Source: Labilibaculum antarcticum
GTDB lineage: Bacteria; Bacteroidota; Bacteroidia; Bacteroidales; Marinifilaceae
DNA length: 64,000 nucleotides
NCBI RefSeq assembly: GCF_002356295.1
Contig: NZ_AP018042.1
Span: 4,682,361 to 4,746,360 of the forward strand
Reading direction: 5' to 3'
Positions 34,179-43,136 of this stretch are shown piece by piece; positions within the stretch are counted from its first letter, which is position 1, and every line of letters starts with the position of its first letter. A program made the translations under genes and the position numbers. The notes under the pieces were generated by a model. The model saw only the letters and a list, made by a program, of their open reading frames with translations. It did not search any database and had not been told where the DNA came from.

Positions 34179-34952
34179 ATGAATTTTTTGTTGAAAATTA
34201 AGTTTCTCTATTTGCTCCTCTTTATTTTATTGATATCATGCTCATCTGGTGATAAATCAAAGAATTCAATTAGTGTATTTGCGGCGGCAAGTGTTACCAA
34301 TGTAATGACAGAGATTGCGGGAGAATTTAAAAATGAAACAGGTATACGTATTCAGTTAAATTTTGCATCATCAGGTATATTGGCCAGACAAATTGAAAGT
34401 GGTGCTGGTTTTGATTACTATGTGTCTGCAAGTAAGGAGTGGATGGATTATTTGGATTCTATGCAATTGGTTAATCGAAATTCGATTAGTAGCATCGCTG
34501 GAAATAGAATGGTAGCGATCGTGCCAATAGAGAATAAGGAGTTATTTATTGATTCGGTTTCGATTGTTAATTTCCCCGATCTCTTTAAAGGTCGTATTTC
34601 AATTGGTGATCCAGCTCATGTTCCTGCAGGTAAATATGCTCAACAAATTATGAGTTCAAATTCTTGGGAAGTAAAATTAGCGAAACGAATATTACCAGCT
34701 AAAAATGTACGGGATGCACTCTTTATGGTCGAAATGGGAGAGGTTGAAATGGGAATGGTGTATTCGTCGGACGCGCAGAAATCTAAAAAAGTAAGAACAG
34801 TTTATGAATTTGCAGTTGCCGATTGTGACCCGATACTTTATTATGGTGCAGGAAAAATAAAATCTGATGAAAATTTAAAAGCTTTTCTAACTTTTTTAGA
34901 GGGAGATAAAGCCAAGTTGATTTGGAAAAGGAATGGCTTTAAAATAAACTAA
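34179..34952 (+). CDS. modA: Molybdate-binding lipoprotein ModA
   Basis: A 257-aa protein with a lipoprotein signal (YLLLFILLISCSSGDKS; lipid Cys about residue 21). VFAAASVTNVMTEIAGEF and NFASSGILARQIESGAGFDYYVSAS are the ModA oxyanion-binding signatures (Ser/Thr at ASS and AAS). IGDPAHVPAGKYAQQIM and MVYSSDAQKS follow. It captures molybdate (or tungstate) in the periplasm, tethered to the membrane. modB starts three bases after its stop, so modABC is an operon. Confidence 0.95.
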   Translation: MNFLLKIKFLYLLLFILLISCSSGDKSKNSISVFAAASVTNVMTEIAGEFKNETGIRIQLNFASSGILARQIESGAGFDYYVSASKEWMDYLDSMQLVNRNSISSIAGNRMVAIVPIENKELFIDSVSIVNFPDLFKGRISIGDPAHVPAGKYAQQIMSSNSWEVKLAKRILPAKNVRDALFMVEMGEVEMGMVYSSDAQKSKKVRTVYEFAVADCDPILYYGAGKIKSDENLKAFLTFLEGDKAKLIWKRNGFKIN

Positions 34953-34954
34953 TT

Positions 34955-35650
34955 ATGGAGAATTGGTTCGTGTTTTCGGAAACAGAAATGAGTGCAATAG
35001 GCCTTTCTTTTAAAGTGGCTTTGTGGTGTGCTATTCTGGTTTTACCAATGGCAATTTTGACTGGCTGGTGGCTGGCCCGTAAATCATTTAGAGGAAAGTC
35101 TTTAATTGAGGGTTTTGTAAATTTACCATTGGTACTGCCACCTGTTGCAACAGGATTCGTTTTGTTGCTTTTGCTGGGTTCAAAAGGGCTGATAGGTCAG
35201 TTTATATATGAATGGTTTGGAATACGAATTGCCTTTACCTATTATGCTGCTGTAATTGCCTCTATGATTGTGTCTTTTCCCTTGGCTGTTCGTGCCATTC
35301 GTCTTTCAATAGAAATGGTAGATCCGGGTTTCGAAGAAGCCGCGAAGACATTAGGCGCCAGCACGTTTCAGAGTTTCGTGAGAGTGACTTTGCCCTTAGC
35401 TTTGCCAGGTATTATCAGTGGCTTTGTTCTTTCGTTTGCACGATCATTGGGTGAGTTTGGTGCGACCATCATTTTTGCAGGAAATATATCCGGAGAAACA
35501 CAGACAATACCATTGGCTCTTTTTAATCAGATTCAGGTTCCAGGAATGGAAAGTTCAGCATTCCGATTGCTTTTGGTTGCTGTGGTGTTTTCTTTTTTGG
35601 CTATGTCTGTTTCTGAATATTTAGTGAAGAAATTATACAAGCGAATTTAG
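34955..35650 (+). CDS. modB: Molybdate ABC permease ModB
   Basis: A 231-aa membrane protein with five or six helices. The EAA loop that contacts the ATPase is EEAAKTLGASTFQSFVRVTLPLALPG (about 127-152, in parts). LPPVATGFVLLLLLG and RSLGEFGATIIFAGNISGETQTIPLAL are the ModB/CysT-type signatures. It forms the channel with ModA and ModC. The start at 34955 is three bases from modA. Confidence 0.96.
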   Translation: MENWFVFSETEMSAIGLSFKVALWCAILVLPMAILTGWWLARKSFRGKSLIEGFVNLPLVLPPVATGFVLLLLLGSKGLIGQFIYEWFGIRIAFTYYAAVIASMIVSFPLAVRAIRLSIEMVDPGFEEAAKTLGASTFQSFVRVTLPLALPGIISGFVLSFARSLGEFGATIIFAGNISGETQTIPLALFNQIQVPGMESSAFRLLLVAVVFSFLAMSVSEYLVKKLYKRI

Positions 35651-35687
35651 CTTTGTAAAACCTATTTTAAGAACGAAAAAAAATCTG

Positions 35688-36788
35688 TTGTTTATGCACG
35701 CTTTATCGGCACATTTAAAACGTAAAAAAGGCAATTTCTCTTTGGATATTGAAGTTGATTTCTTTCGGGGAATTACTGGGGTATTTGGTCCGTCGGGAGC
35801 AGGTAAAACAACTTTAATGCACTTATTGGTTGGTTTAGAGAAGCCCGATGAAGGATTTTTGCAGATTGACGATATCTTGTTGGTAGATACTGTAAAGAAC
35901 ATAAATGAGCCTGCCCGAAATCGTAAAATTGGATATGTGTTTCAGGAAGGACGATTATTTCCTCACATGACTGTTCGGAAAAATCTGCTCTTTGCCACAA
36001 AGTACGTACCTAAAGGCAAACAAGTTATTGAATTTGCCGAATTGGTAAACTTATTGGAATTAAATAATTTGCTTGAAAAGCGACCCAAACAATTATCCGG
36101 AGGAGAAAAGCAAAGAGTGGCGATAGGGAGGGCTTTACTCAGTTCTCCTAAGCTTTTGCTGATGGATGAACCGTTTTCCTCTCTGGATGTAAAGTTGCGT
36201 AGACAGATTATTCCTTACCTGATTAAGATCAATCGAAAATTCAACATACCAATGCTTGTTGTAAGTCATGATTTGCCTGATTTACTAAGTTTGACCCGAG
36301 AGTTGTTTCTGCTCAAAAATGGACGTGTTCTTGGGCACGGAAACTATCTTGATTTGATTGAGCAGGAGAATATGTTTGATGTAATGCGGGGTGCTGGTTT
36401 AATGAATGTGCTTCAATTTAAGGTGGATGCTCACGATAAGGAAAATGGACTAAGCATTTTAACGAACAAGGATGCTAGTCAGGAAATTAGCATTGAGCGG
36501 GAAATGGTAAGTGATTGTTGCCAAATTGGTGATGAAATTAATGTGTCACTTCGACCTGAAGATATTTCTTTAACCTTGGAGAGGATCCCAAATATTTCCA
36601 TCAGAAATCAGTTGCCGGGAACAATAATGAAAATAATTGAGAAAGATAATCGGATCTATTGCCTTGTTGATGTTGGCTTTAAATTGCTTGTTTCAATTAC
36701 ACATGCTTCTTTGTTAAAAATGGAGCTTACCAAAGGAAAACAGGTGTGGTGTTTGTTTAAATCAATGGCCTTGCAAACTAATATTTGA
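35688..36788 (+). CDS. modC: Molybdate ABC ATPase ModC
   Basis: A 366-aa protein. ATPase domain (1-~235): Walker A GPSGAGKTTL, Q-loop YVFQEGRLFPHM, signature LSGGEKQRVAIGRALL, Walker B LLMDEPFSSLD and H-loop VVSHDLPDL. The C-terminal ~120 residues are a TOBE/MOP-type domain (SIRNQLPGTIMKIIEKDN) that can bind oxyanion. A TTG or ATG a few codons earlier is possible; MFMHALSAHLKRKKG is used here. It powers molybdate import. The 37-base gap from modB is consistent with one operon. Confidence 0.95.
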   Translation: MFMHALSAHLKRKKGNFSLDIEVDFFRGITGVFGPSGAGKTTLMHLLVGLEKPDEGFLQIDDILLVDTVKNINEPARNRKIGYVFQEGRLFPHMTVRKNLLFATKYVPKGKQVIEFAELVNLLELNNLLEKRPKQLSGGEKQRVAIGRALLSSPKLLLMDEPFSSLDVKLRRQIIPYLIKINRKFNIPMLVVSHDLPDLLSLTRELFLLKNGRVLGHGNYLDLIEQENMFDVMRGAGLMNVLQFKVDAHDKENGLSILTNKDASQEISIEREMVSDCCQIGDEINVSLRPEDISLTLERIPNISIRNQLPGTIMKIIEKDNRIYCLVDVGFKLLVSITHASLLKMELTKGKQVWCLFKSMALQTNI

Positions 36789-36838
36789 AATAATTATGAA
36801 TTGCAAATTTTAATTTTGTGCTAACTGCTACTACTTGC

Positions 36839-37078
36839 TCACTGATACTTCTTGCAAAGCGGTCGTAACATTCCCTCTAATCCATTTAGTTTTATTTCAT
36901 ACATGGAAGCAAGCATTTCTCCTAATTTCCCAGCAGGAAATCCTTTTTGTCGGTACCAAACCAAATAAGGTTCAGGAATATCAATTAAATATCGACCTTT
37001 GTATTTTCCATAGGGCATTCTCATTTGAATTAATTTAATTAATTCTTCATTCATGAAAGCCCCATCTATATTTTCCAT
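36839..37078 (-). CDS. DUF3820 family protein
   Basis: A 79-aa protein with the family core MPYGKYKGRYLIDIPEPYLV, then WYRQKGFPAGKLG. DUF3820 proteins are small, cytoplasmic and uncharacterised, and are sometimes linked to virulence regulation by annotation only. ATG 37078 gives eight extra residues over an inner ATG (MNEELIK); either may be used. It converges with modC and has 50 bases between. Confidence 0.85.
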   Translation of the reverse strand: MENIDGAFMNEELIKLIQMRMPYGKYKGRYLIDIPEPYLVWYRQKGFPAGKLGEMLASMYEIKLNGLEGMLRPLCKKYQ

Positions 37079-37209
37079 AATCGTTTGTTGATTGTTTGCT
37101 GTAAAGATATTTTAGATTTTTAAGATACAAGAGATTTTAGCATGAAATTTGTACTTGACATTATGGATAATTTTCGCATAACTTTATTAATCTTTAAAAG
37201 TAATTCGAG

Positions 37210-37671
37210 ATGAAGACATTAGAAAAACAAAATATAGGAAAGGAAATCTTGTGCAAATGGCAAGATGAAATTGATCTGCTTGAGGATTTATTAAAGGTGT
37301 CTGCAATTCTAATTATGAAATTGCATCCTCACGAATTGGAAGTTCTTGTTAGTTCGCGTAACGAGAATAACCCTTATTCAATTGGAGACAGAGGAGAGCT
37401 TAGTATTGGTTCGTACTGCGATTCGGTTGTTGCGAGCAAAGCTAAAGTTTACATTGAAGATGCCTTATCAGATGATTTTTGGAAGGATAAACTCAAGTAT
37501 AACAATGGCATGTGTTGCTATTTGGGCTTGCCAATTCTATATCCTAACGAGGAATTGTTCGGAACCATATGTGTCTTAAATAAGGAATATAGAGAATTTA
37601 ATGATTTAGATCAGAAATTAGTTAATCATTTCCGGAAAAGTATTGAGTCTGATTTACTTATTAATGAGTAG
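37210..37671 (+). CDS. GAF domain protein
   Basis: A 153-aa protein that is a single GAF domain: LLKVSAILIMKLHPHELEVLVSS, then SYCDSVVASKAKVYIEDALSD, YLGLPILYPNEELFGTICVL and FNDLDQKLVNHF. Free-standing GAF proteins bind a small ligand or haem, or act as redox sensors, but nothing here fixes the ligand. The pattern SYCDSVVASK and NNGMCCYLGLP resembles the Cys-containing (free-methionine sulfoxide reductase-like or redox) GAF. It is monocistronic and converges on mnmA. Confidence 0.8.
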   Translation: MKTLEKQNIGKEILCKWQDEIDLLEDLLKVSAILIMKLHPHELEVLVSSRNENNPYSIGDRGELSIGSYCDSVVASKAKVYIEDALSDDFWKDKLKYNNGMCCYLGLPILYPNEELFGTICVLNKEYREFNDLDQKLVNHFRKSIESDLLINE

Positions 37672-37709
37672 AATGATATCATTCGCAAGCCTCAATTTAT
37701 TAAACGGAG

Positions 37710-38813
37710 CTACTCGGCAAAACCGCCACCAATTAATTTATCACCAATGTAGAATGCGACTGGTTGCCCGGGTGCAATTGCCCATGCCGGATCCTCTAAT
37801 TTCACTTCCAGTTCTTTACCATTGATGATATGTATTGTGCTGTATTTTTGTGGATTTCGGCCCAATCCCCGCACAATGGTGTTAATATTTGGCAACTGAC
37901 TGTCAGCAATATTATTGAAATAATAATCGGAAACCTTTATATTCATTCGATTCAAATCATCTTTCTTTTCCAGGATAAGGGTGTTGCTACTGGCATCAAT
38001 CTTACTCACCATTAAGCCCGATTTTTCTTCCAGGTCCAGACCTCTTTTCTGACCAATTGTGTAGTAGGGATATCCATCGTGCCAACCCAAATGATTGCCT
38101 TTGGTATCGGTTACTTTTCCCCGGCCGATTTTCTGATCCAGATCAGGAATCATTTCTTGTAAAAAGTCGCGGTAATCCATGTGATCCATAAAACAGATGC
38201 CCATGCTTTCCTTTTTCTTGGCAACTTCGGCATAATTGTAGTTTCGAGCCAATTCACGCACTTCCGTTTTAGTATATTTTCCTAAAGGAGTAATTGTTCT
38301 CGATAAAATATCTTGTCCCAAATTCCAAAGGAAGTAAGATTGATCTTTCGCAGGATCTTTTCCTTTGTGGATATAGAAATTATCCGATTCCTTGATAATC
38401 TGAATGTAATGTCCAGTAGCAATAAATTCACAATTCAGCTCATTGGCTTTCTCCAAAAGTAATTTCCATTTCAGTTGCGGATTGCACTGAATACATGGAC
38501 TGGGAGTTCGTCCGGCCATGTATTCATCCAAAAAGAACTGAATAATGGTTTCTCTAAATTCTCTGCGGGCATCAATCACATGATGTTCGATACCTAACTG
38601 ATGCGCCAATTTTTGAGCATCAACAATAAAATCGGGTAGAGGATCAGTAGGATCAAATGAATTGTTTGGGCCAAAAAACCACAAAGAAACACCAATAACC
38701 TGATAGCCTTGTTCTTTTAGCATCATCGCTGCTACCGAAGAATCGGTTCCTCCGCTCATTCCCAATACAAGTCTGCCTTTTGTGTTCATCCCCTCGTTCA
38801 TATCATCATCCAT
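37710..38813 (-). CDS. mnmA: tRNA-specific 2-thiouridylase MnmA
   Basis: A 367-aa protein. PP-loop LGMSGGTDSSVAAMML (about 16-31) activates U34 of tRNA Lys/Glu/Gln with ATP. GRTPSPCIQCNPQLKW carries the first catalytic Cys and ESMGICFMDHMDYRDFL the second. The C-terminal barrel has GQKRGLDLEEKSGLMV and DPAWAIAPGQPVAFY. SGGTDSS replaces the common SGGVDSS, a change seen in Bacteroidota MnmA. The N-terminus MDDDMNEGMN is longer than usual; the third ATG (MNTKGRLVL) may be the real start. Confidence 0.95.
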   Translation of the reverse strand: MDDDMNEGMNTKGRLVLGMSGGTDSSVAAMMLKEQGYQVIGVSLWFFGPNNSFDPTDPLPDFIVDAQKLAHQLGIEHHVIDARREFRETIIQFFLDEYMAGRTPSPCIQCNPQLKWKLLLEKANELNCEFIATGHYIQIIKESDNFYIHKGKDPAKDQSYFLWNLGQDILSRTITPLGKYTKTEVRELARNYNYAEVAKKKESMGICFMDHMDYRDFLQEMIPDLDQKIGRGKVTDTKGNHLGWHDGYPYYTIGQKRGLDLEEKSGLMVSKIDASSNTLILEKKDDLNRMNIKVSDYYFNNIADSQLPNINTIVRGLGRNPQKYSTIHIINGKELEVKLEDPAWAIAPGQPVAFYIGDKLIGGGFAE

Positions 38814-38968
38814 TTTGTAATCCGGTGCAAAAATATCTCTTTAAAATCTGATAACAAAATCATTCTTGTCGGGGAAATCATAATGAATATCGAAAAAATA
38901 AGTAGTTATCGTGGCTTTTTCCTATTTTGGGCGAGTAAAATAAAAGTATAAACAACAAATCACACAAA

Positions 38969-41014
38969 ATGAATATTAAAAAATTGTCAGGTGGGATTTT
39001 GAGCGCAGGTTTAGCGCTTTCCATCATGGTAAGTTGTGCTGAAAAAGCACCAAAAGGTACAGGCGTACTGAATAAAGAAGACATGAACCTTGCAGTGAAT
39101 CCTGGTGATAATTTCTTCGAATATGCCAATGGTACTTGGATGAAAAATACACCAATTCCTGCTGATAAAAGTCGATATGGTGCTTTTGATATTTTAGGGG
39201 AAAGCGCTAATGAAGCTGTGCATAATATTATGGAAGAGGCTGCTAAAGCGGAGAATGCCGAGCCTGGAAGTAACTTGAAGAAAATTCAGGACTTCTATGC
39301 AACTGCCATGGATGTTGAGAAAATTGATAAAGTAGGGATTCAGCCTTTGCTTCCTGAGTTCGCACAAATAGCTTCCGTGCAAAATGCAACAGACTTACGT
39401 AATGAATTGCTGCATCTTCATAAAATGGGTGTTAGTGCTTTGTTTGGTGCAGGTGTTGACCAGGATATGAAGAATACGACAGTTAACCGTATGTATGTTT
39501 CGGAAGATGGTCTTTCCTTATCTGATCGTGATTACTATGTTGCCGATAACGAGACTAGTGAAAATATCCGTAAAGAGTTTGTGAAGCATGTTGCCAAGAT
39601 GTTTGAATTGATTGGTGATGATGCAGAAGTAGCTCAAAGCAATGCCGGGAGAATCATGAAATTTGAAACTCGCATGGCAGAAAAATTCAATACTCGTTTG
39701 GAGAATAAAGATTATCCCGCGATGTACAATCCTAAAACTCTTGAAGAACTAGAAAAAGAATATCCAAATTTTGCATGGGCTACTTATTTCAAGGAATTGG
39801 GTGCTGACATTAAAGAATATGTTATTATAACTCACCCTCGTTTTATGGCTGAGTTGAATAATATGTTGGTTGATGAAAAAATGGATGATATTAAATTGTA
39901 TCTGAAATGGAAAGTGTTAAACGATGCTGCAGGTGCTGTTGGTTCTGAATTGGAAAAGCAAAATTTCGCTTTTTTCGGAACTACCCTAACAGGTGCAACC
40001 GAACAGCAGCCACGTTGGAGACGTATGTCTAATTCGACAGGTTCTGTTTTAGGTGAAGCAGTGGGTCAGTTATACGTTGAGAAATATTTTCCACCACAAG
40101 CTAAAGTGAGAATGGACGAATTGGTGAACAATTTGAAAATCGCTTTGCGCGGAAGAATTGAAAAATTAGAGTGGATGAGCGAAGACACCCGAATTCAAGC
40201 ATTGGCGAAGTTAGATGCTTTTGGTGTGAAGATTGGTTATCCTGATAAATGGGAAGATTATTCGAAACTAGAAGTTGGAACGAACTCATATATTGAAAAC
40301 CTTTGGAATGCGGCTCGTTTTAGTTCCGAAAAGGACATTGCCAAATTAGGAGAACCAGTAGACACAGAGAAATGGGGCATGACTCCACAAACGGTGAATG
40401 CATATTATCATCCACTATTGAATGAAGTCGTATTTCCAGCTGCAATTCTTCAACCTCCTTTCTTTTACATGAATGGTGATGATGCCGTAAACTACGGTGC
40501 AATTGGTGTGGTTATTGGTCACGAAATGACTCATGGTTTTGATGATTCTGGTCGTCAATTCGATAAGGATGGCAACATGAGAGACTGGTGGACTGCCGAG
40601 GATACAGATAAGTTTAACGCAAAAGCTGAGAAATTAGTTGAGCAATTTAACGGTTTTCAGGCATTCGATGATTTACATGTTGATGGTAAATTGACATTGG
40701 GTGAGAACATTGCTGATTACGGTGGGTTAACCATTTCGATGGAAGCCTACAAAATGGCATTGAATGGTAAGAAGCCTGCAGATATTGATGGTTTTAATAA
40801 CATGCAACGTTTCTTTCTTGCTTACTCTAAAGTTTGGAGAGGTAATGTAAGAGATACGTATTTACGAAAATTGATCAAAGAAGATGAGCATTCTCCTGGA
40901 GAATACCGTGTGAATGGTGGATTATTCAATATTCCTGAATTTTATGCTGCTTTCGAAATTAGTCCGGAAGCTCCTTTGTACCGAACAGAAGAGCAAAGAG
41001 CTGACATTTGGTAA
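38969..41014 (+). CDS. M13 family metallopeptidase (neprilysin-like) lipoprotein
   Basis: A 681-aa protein with a lipoprotein signal (ILSAGLALSIMVSC; lipid Cys about 23). The M13 domain shows the zinc site HEMTH (His518, Glu519, His522) and the third ligand Glu579 in GENIADYGG, with NAYYHPLLNEVVFPAAILQPP and the C-terminal RVNGGLFNIPEF-AFEI block. Bacteroidota carry several such envelope-anchored oligopeptidases, which degrade small peptides in the periplasm. It reads away from mnmA. Its terminator at 41039 is shared in sequence with that at 43031. Confidence 0.95.
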   Translation: MNIKKLSGGILSAGLALSIMVSCAEKAPKGTGVLNKEDMNLAVNPGDNFFEYANGTWMKNTPIPADKSRYGAFDILGESANEAVHNIMEEAAKAENAEPGSNLKKIQDFYATAMDVEKIDKVGIQPLLPEFAQIASVQNATDLRNELLHLHKMGVSALFGAGVDQDMKNTTVNRMYVSEDGLSLSDRDYYVADNETSENIRKEFVKHVAKMFELIGDDAEVAQSNAGRIMKFETRMAEKFNTRLENKDYPAMYNPKTLEELEKEYPNFAWATYFKELGADIKEYVIITHPRFMAELNNMLVDEKMDDIKLYLKWKVLNDAAGAVGSELEKQNFAFFGTTLTGATEQQPRWRRMSNSTGSVLGEAVGQLYVEKYFPPQAKVRMDELVNNLKIALRGRIEKLEWMSEDTRIQALAKLDAFGVKIGYPDKWEDYSKLEVGTNSYIENLWNAARFSSEKDIAKLGEPVDTEKWGMTPQTVNAYYHPLLNEVVFPAAILQPPFFYMNGDDAVNYGAIGVVIGHEMTHGFDDSGRQFDKDGNMRDWWTAEDTDKFNAKAEKLVEQFNGFQAFDDLHVDGKLTLGENIADYGGLTISMEAYKMALNGKKPADIDGFNNMQRFFLAYSKVWRGNVRDTYLRKLIKEDEHSPGEYRVNGGLFNIPEFYAAFEISPEAPLYRTEEQRADIW

Positions 41015-41038
41015 GAAATTTTCGGATCTAAATAATTT

Positions 41039-41070
41039 AAACTGTCTCAAGAAATTGGGGCGGTTTTTTT
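41039..41070 (+). terminator. Rho-independent terminator
   Basis: AAACTGTCTCAAGAAATTGGGGCGGTTTTTTT, a stem with G-U pairs and a T tract. The same terminator plus the following ATGCTTTAA occurs at 43031. Confidence 0.8.
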
Positions 41071-41196
41071 ATGCTTTAACTCGAGTAGTTTATATAAATG
41101 AATCAGGACTAAAATTCATGTTAAAATCAATAAAGTTGATTTATAGTTGAATAATATTAAAATAAGTTTTATATTTATTGAATAAATTGTAATGAT

Positions 41197-41487
41197 ATGA
41201 ATAAAAAACTGCCGATTAATTGTCCCAGTTGTGAATCGGGACTTAAAGTAAATAGTTTGCATTGCGAAAGCTGCGATACAACTATAACAGGACTATTCGA
41301 ATTGCCAATCTTATTAAAGCTTGGTAATAAGGATCAAGCTTTTATTCTGGATTTTATAAAAAGTAGTGGGAGTCTAAAAGTAATGGCCGAGAAATTAAAG
41401 CTAAGTTATCCTACTGTGAGAAATATGCTAGACGAACTCATCACCAAAATTGAAAAATTGCAAGATCATGATTCAAAAAATCTTTAA
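41197..41487 (+). CDS. DUF2089 family protein
   Basis: A 96-aa protein with an N-terminal zinc ribbon (CPSCESGLKVNSLHCESCDT, four Cys in two CxxC pairs) and a C-terminal helix-turn-helix-like domain (FILDFIKSSGSLKVMAEKL, SYPTVRNMLDELI). This is the layout of DUF2089, a probable transcription regulator. It overlaps the start of the next gene by 20 bases and opens a three-gene operon with a membrane protein and an alpha/beta hydrolase. Confidence 0.85.
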   Translation: MNKKLPINCPSCESGLKVNSLHCESCDTTITGLFELPILLKLGNKDQAFILDFIKSSGSLKVMAEKLKLSYPTVRNMLDELITKIEKLQDHDSKNL

Positions 41488-42067
41488 CCCTTTTGTTTAC
41501 ATTGCAGGATTAAAATCTTTACTAAATGGACTGTTGATCATTCTTGCAACATCCATTGTTGGGTATCTAAGTCATACTCATTTTCCCGATATCATATCCG
41601 TAAAGATTGGTTTCTCTTCTCCGGTTTGGTATTTTGTTGTTCAGTCATTACTCAATTGGCTATCCATATCAATACTCCTTTATTTGGCCGCAATTATCTT
41701 GTCAAAATCATCTGTTCGCATGCTCGATATTTTTGGAACACAAGCTTTGGCACGATATCCATATTTTTTTGCAGCCTTTTTCGCTTTTTCTGATTCGATG
41801 CAGGAGTTTAGTTCGTTTTTAACGTGGACTTTTCTTCATTCAGGAGAACCTGTTGAGATATCAACTTTTAGCGTGATACTTGCCATTACTTTAATCATTT
41901 TAACACTTTTGCTAACCATTTGGATGGTAACTTTAATGTTTAATGCCTACAAGATTTCTGCGAATTTGAAAGGGGCAAAGTTGGTAACATCATTCATAGT
42001 GGCAATGATTGGGGCAATGATTTTATCTGGTTATTTAAGCAGTATTTTAATCCAAAATATTCAATAA
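41468..42067 (+). CDS. Polytopic membrane protein (Yip1-like)
   Basis: From ATG 41468 (199 aa), five hydrophobic segments at about 13-35, 48-75, 85-110, 130-160 and 170-195, with a short N-terminal MIQKIFNPFVYIAG. The layout resembles Yip1-type proteins, though I cannot be sure of the family. It overlaps the DUF2089 gene, which points to translational coupling, and is followed by the hydrolase start two bases after its stop. Role unknown; a membrane target of the DUF2089 regulator is a guess. Confidence 0.75.
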   Translation: MIQKIFNPFVYIAGLKSLLNGLLIILATSIVGYLSHTHFPDIISVKIGFSSPVWYFVVQSLLNWLSISILLYLAAIILSKSSVRMLDIFGTQALARYPYFFAAFFAFSDSMQEFSSFLTWTFLHSGEPVEISTFSVILAITLIILTLLLTIWMVTLMFNAYKISANLKGAKLVTSFIVAMIGAMILSGYLSSILIQNIQ

Positions 42068-42068
42068 A

Positions 42069-43001
42069 ATGAAAAAACTTGTATTGTTAACAGCATTTCT
42101 GGTAAGTGTATTGTGCACTCATGCACAGCAAACTGATACAACCTATGTTCAGGTTGAAGGAACAAGCTTGCATTGCGTTCTAAGCAAGGAAGCCAGCTCT
42201 ACAGCATCTCCGTTGGTGATTATTGTTGCGGGTTCGGGACCAACCGATTTGAATGGGAACCAACCTGGCATGCAAAACAATAGCTTGCGATTATTATCCG
42301 AAGCTCTTGTGTCGAAAGGGATATCAACATTACGATTCGATAAAAGAGCTATTGCAAAAAGTGCTTATGCCGATTTTAAAGAGGAAGATTTAAATATTGA
42401 TCAATATGCTAATGATCTTACCAAATTAATTAAGCATGCTGGGCAAAAAGGATTTACGGATATTTATGTGGCAGGGCACAGTGAAGGATCTTTGCTTGCA
42501 TTATTGGCAATTCAGAAGGTAAAAGTGAAAGGATTCGTATCCATTGCCGGAGCAGGAAGGTCGGCCGATTTGATTCTTAAAGAACAGTTGAAACCTAAAT
42601 TACCACCTGAGTTTTACTTGAAGGTGGAATTAATTATAGACAGTCTGAAAATGGGTGAATTGGTTAAAAATACTCCTCCCGAATTGAACGCTTTGTTTCG
42701 AGCCTCAGTTCAGCCTTACCTAATCTCTTGGTTTAAATACAGCCCGAGCGACCTAATTGCGAATTTAACTTGTCCTATATTAATCCTTCAGGGTGATAAA
42801 GATATTCAGGTTGGGCTAGAGGATGCCAATAAGTTGAAAGCAGCATCATCAAATGCGGAATTGGTTGTTGTGAACAACATGAATCATGTGCTAAAAACCA
42901 TTGAAATGGGAATGCAGGAAAATATCGCATCCTATACCAATCCAATTCTTCCGGTGAATACCGATTTGGTAGAAGCTATTGCTAATTTTATTAAAGAATA
43001 A
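42069..43001 (+). CDS. Secreted alpha/beta hydrolase
   Basis: A 310-aa protein with a signal peptide (MKKLVLLTAFLVSVLCTHAQ, cleavage after HAQ). Alpha/beta hydrolase features: oxyanion region VAGSGPTDLNGNQPG, nucleophile Ser in VAGHSEGSLLALL (about 138), acid Asp in LQGDKDIQVGLED (about 243) and His in VNNMNHVLKT (about 277). It resembles the dienelactone-hydrolase/esterase-like lipolytic enzymes of Bacteroidota. The substrate is unknown. It is last in the DUF2089 operon. Confidence 0.9.
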   Translation: MKKLVLLTAFLVSVLCTHAQQTDTTYVQVEGTSLHCVLSKEASSTASPLVIIVAGSGPTDLNGNQPGMQNNSLRLLSEALVSKGISTLRFDKRAIAKSAYADFKEEDLNIDQYANDLTKLIKHAGQKGFTDIYVAGHSEGSLLALLAIQKVKVKGFVSIAGAGRSADLILKEQLKPKLPPEFYLKVELIIDSLKMGELVKNTPPELNALFRASVQPYLISWFKYSPSDLIANLTCPILILQGDKDIQVGLEDANKLKAASSNAELVVVNNMNHVLKTIEMGMQENIASYTNPILPVNTDLVEAIANFIKE

Positions 43002-43030
43002 GAAGGCAAGTCAGAAAACTTCTTAAAAGT

Positions 43031-43064
43031 AAAACTGTCTCAAGTAATTGAGACGGTTTTTTTT
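43031..43064 (+). terminator. Rho-independent terminator
   Basis: AAAACTGTCTCAAGTAATTGAGACGGTTTTTTTT: an AAACTGTCTCAA/TTGAGACGGTTT stem followed by T tract and ATGCTTTAA. It is nearly the same sequence as the terminator at 41039. Confidence 0.9.
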
Positions 43065-43136
43065 ATGCTTTAAGTTTCTGAGGTTTTATTGAACCACCAG
43101 CTAAAGCAGGTGGGAAGGGATGGAATTGTAGGGTGA

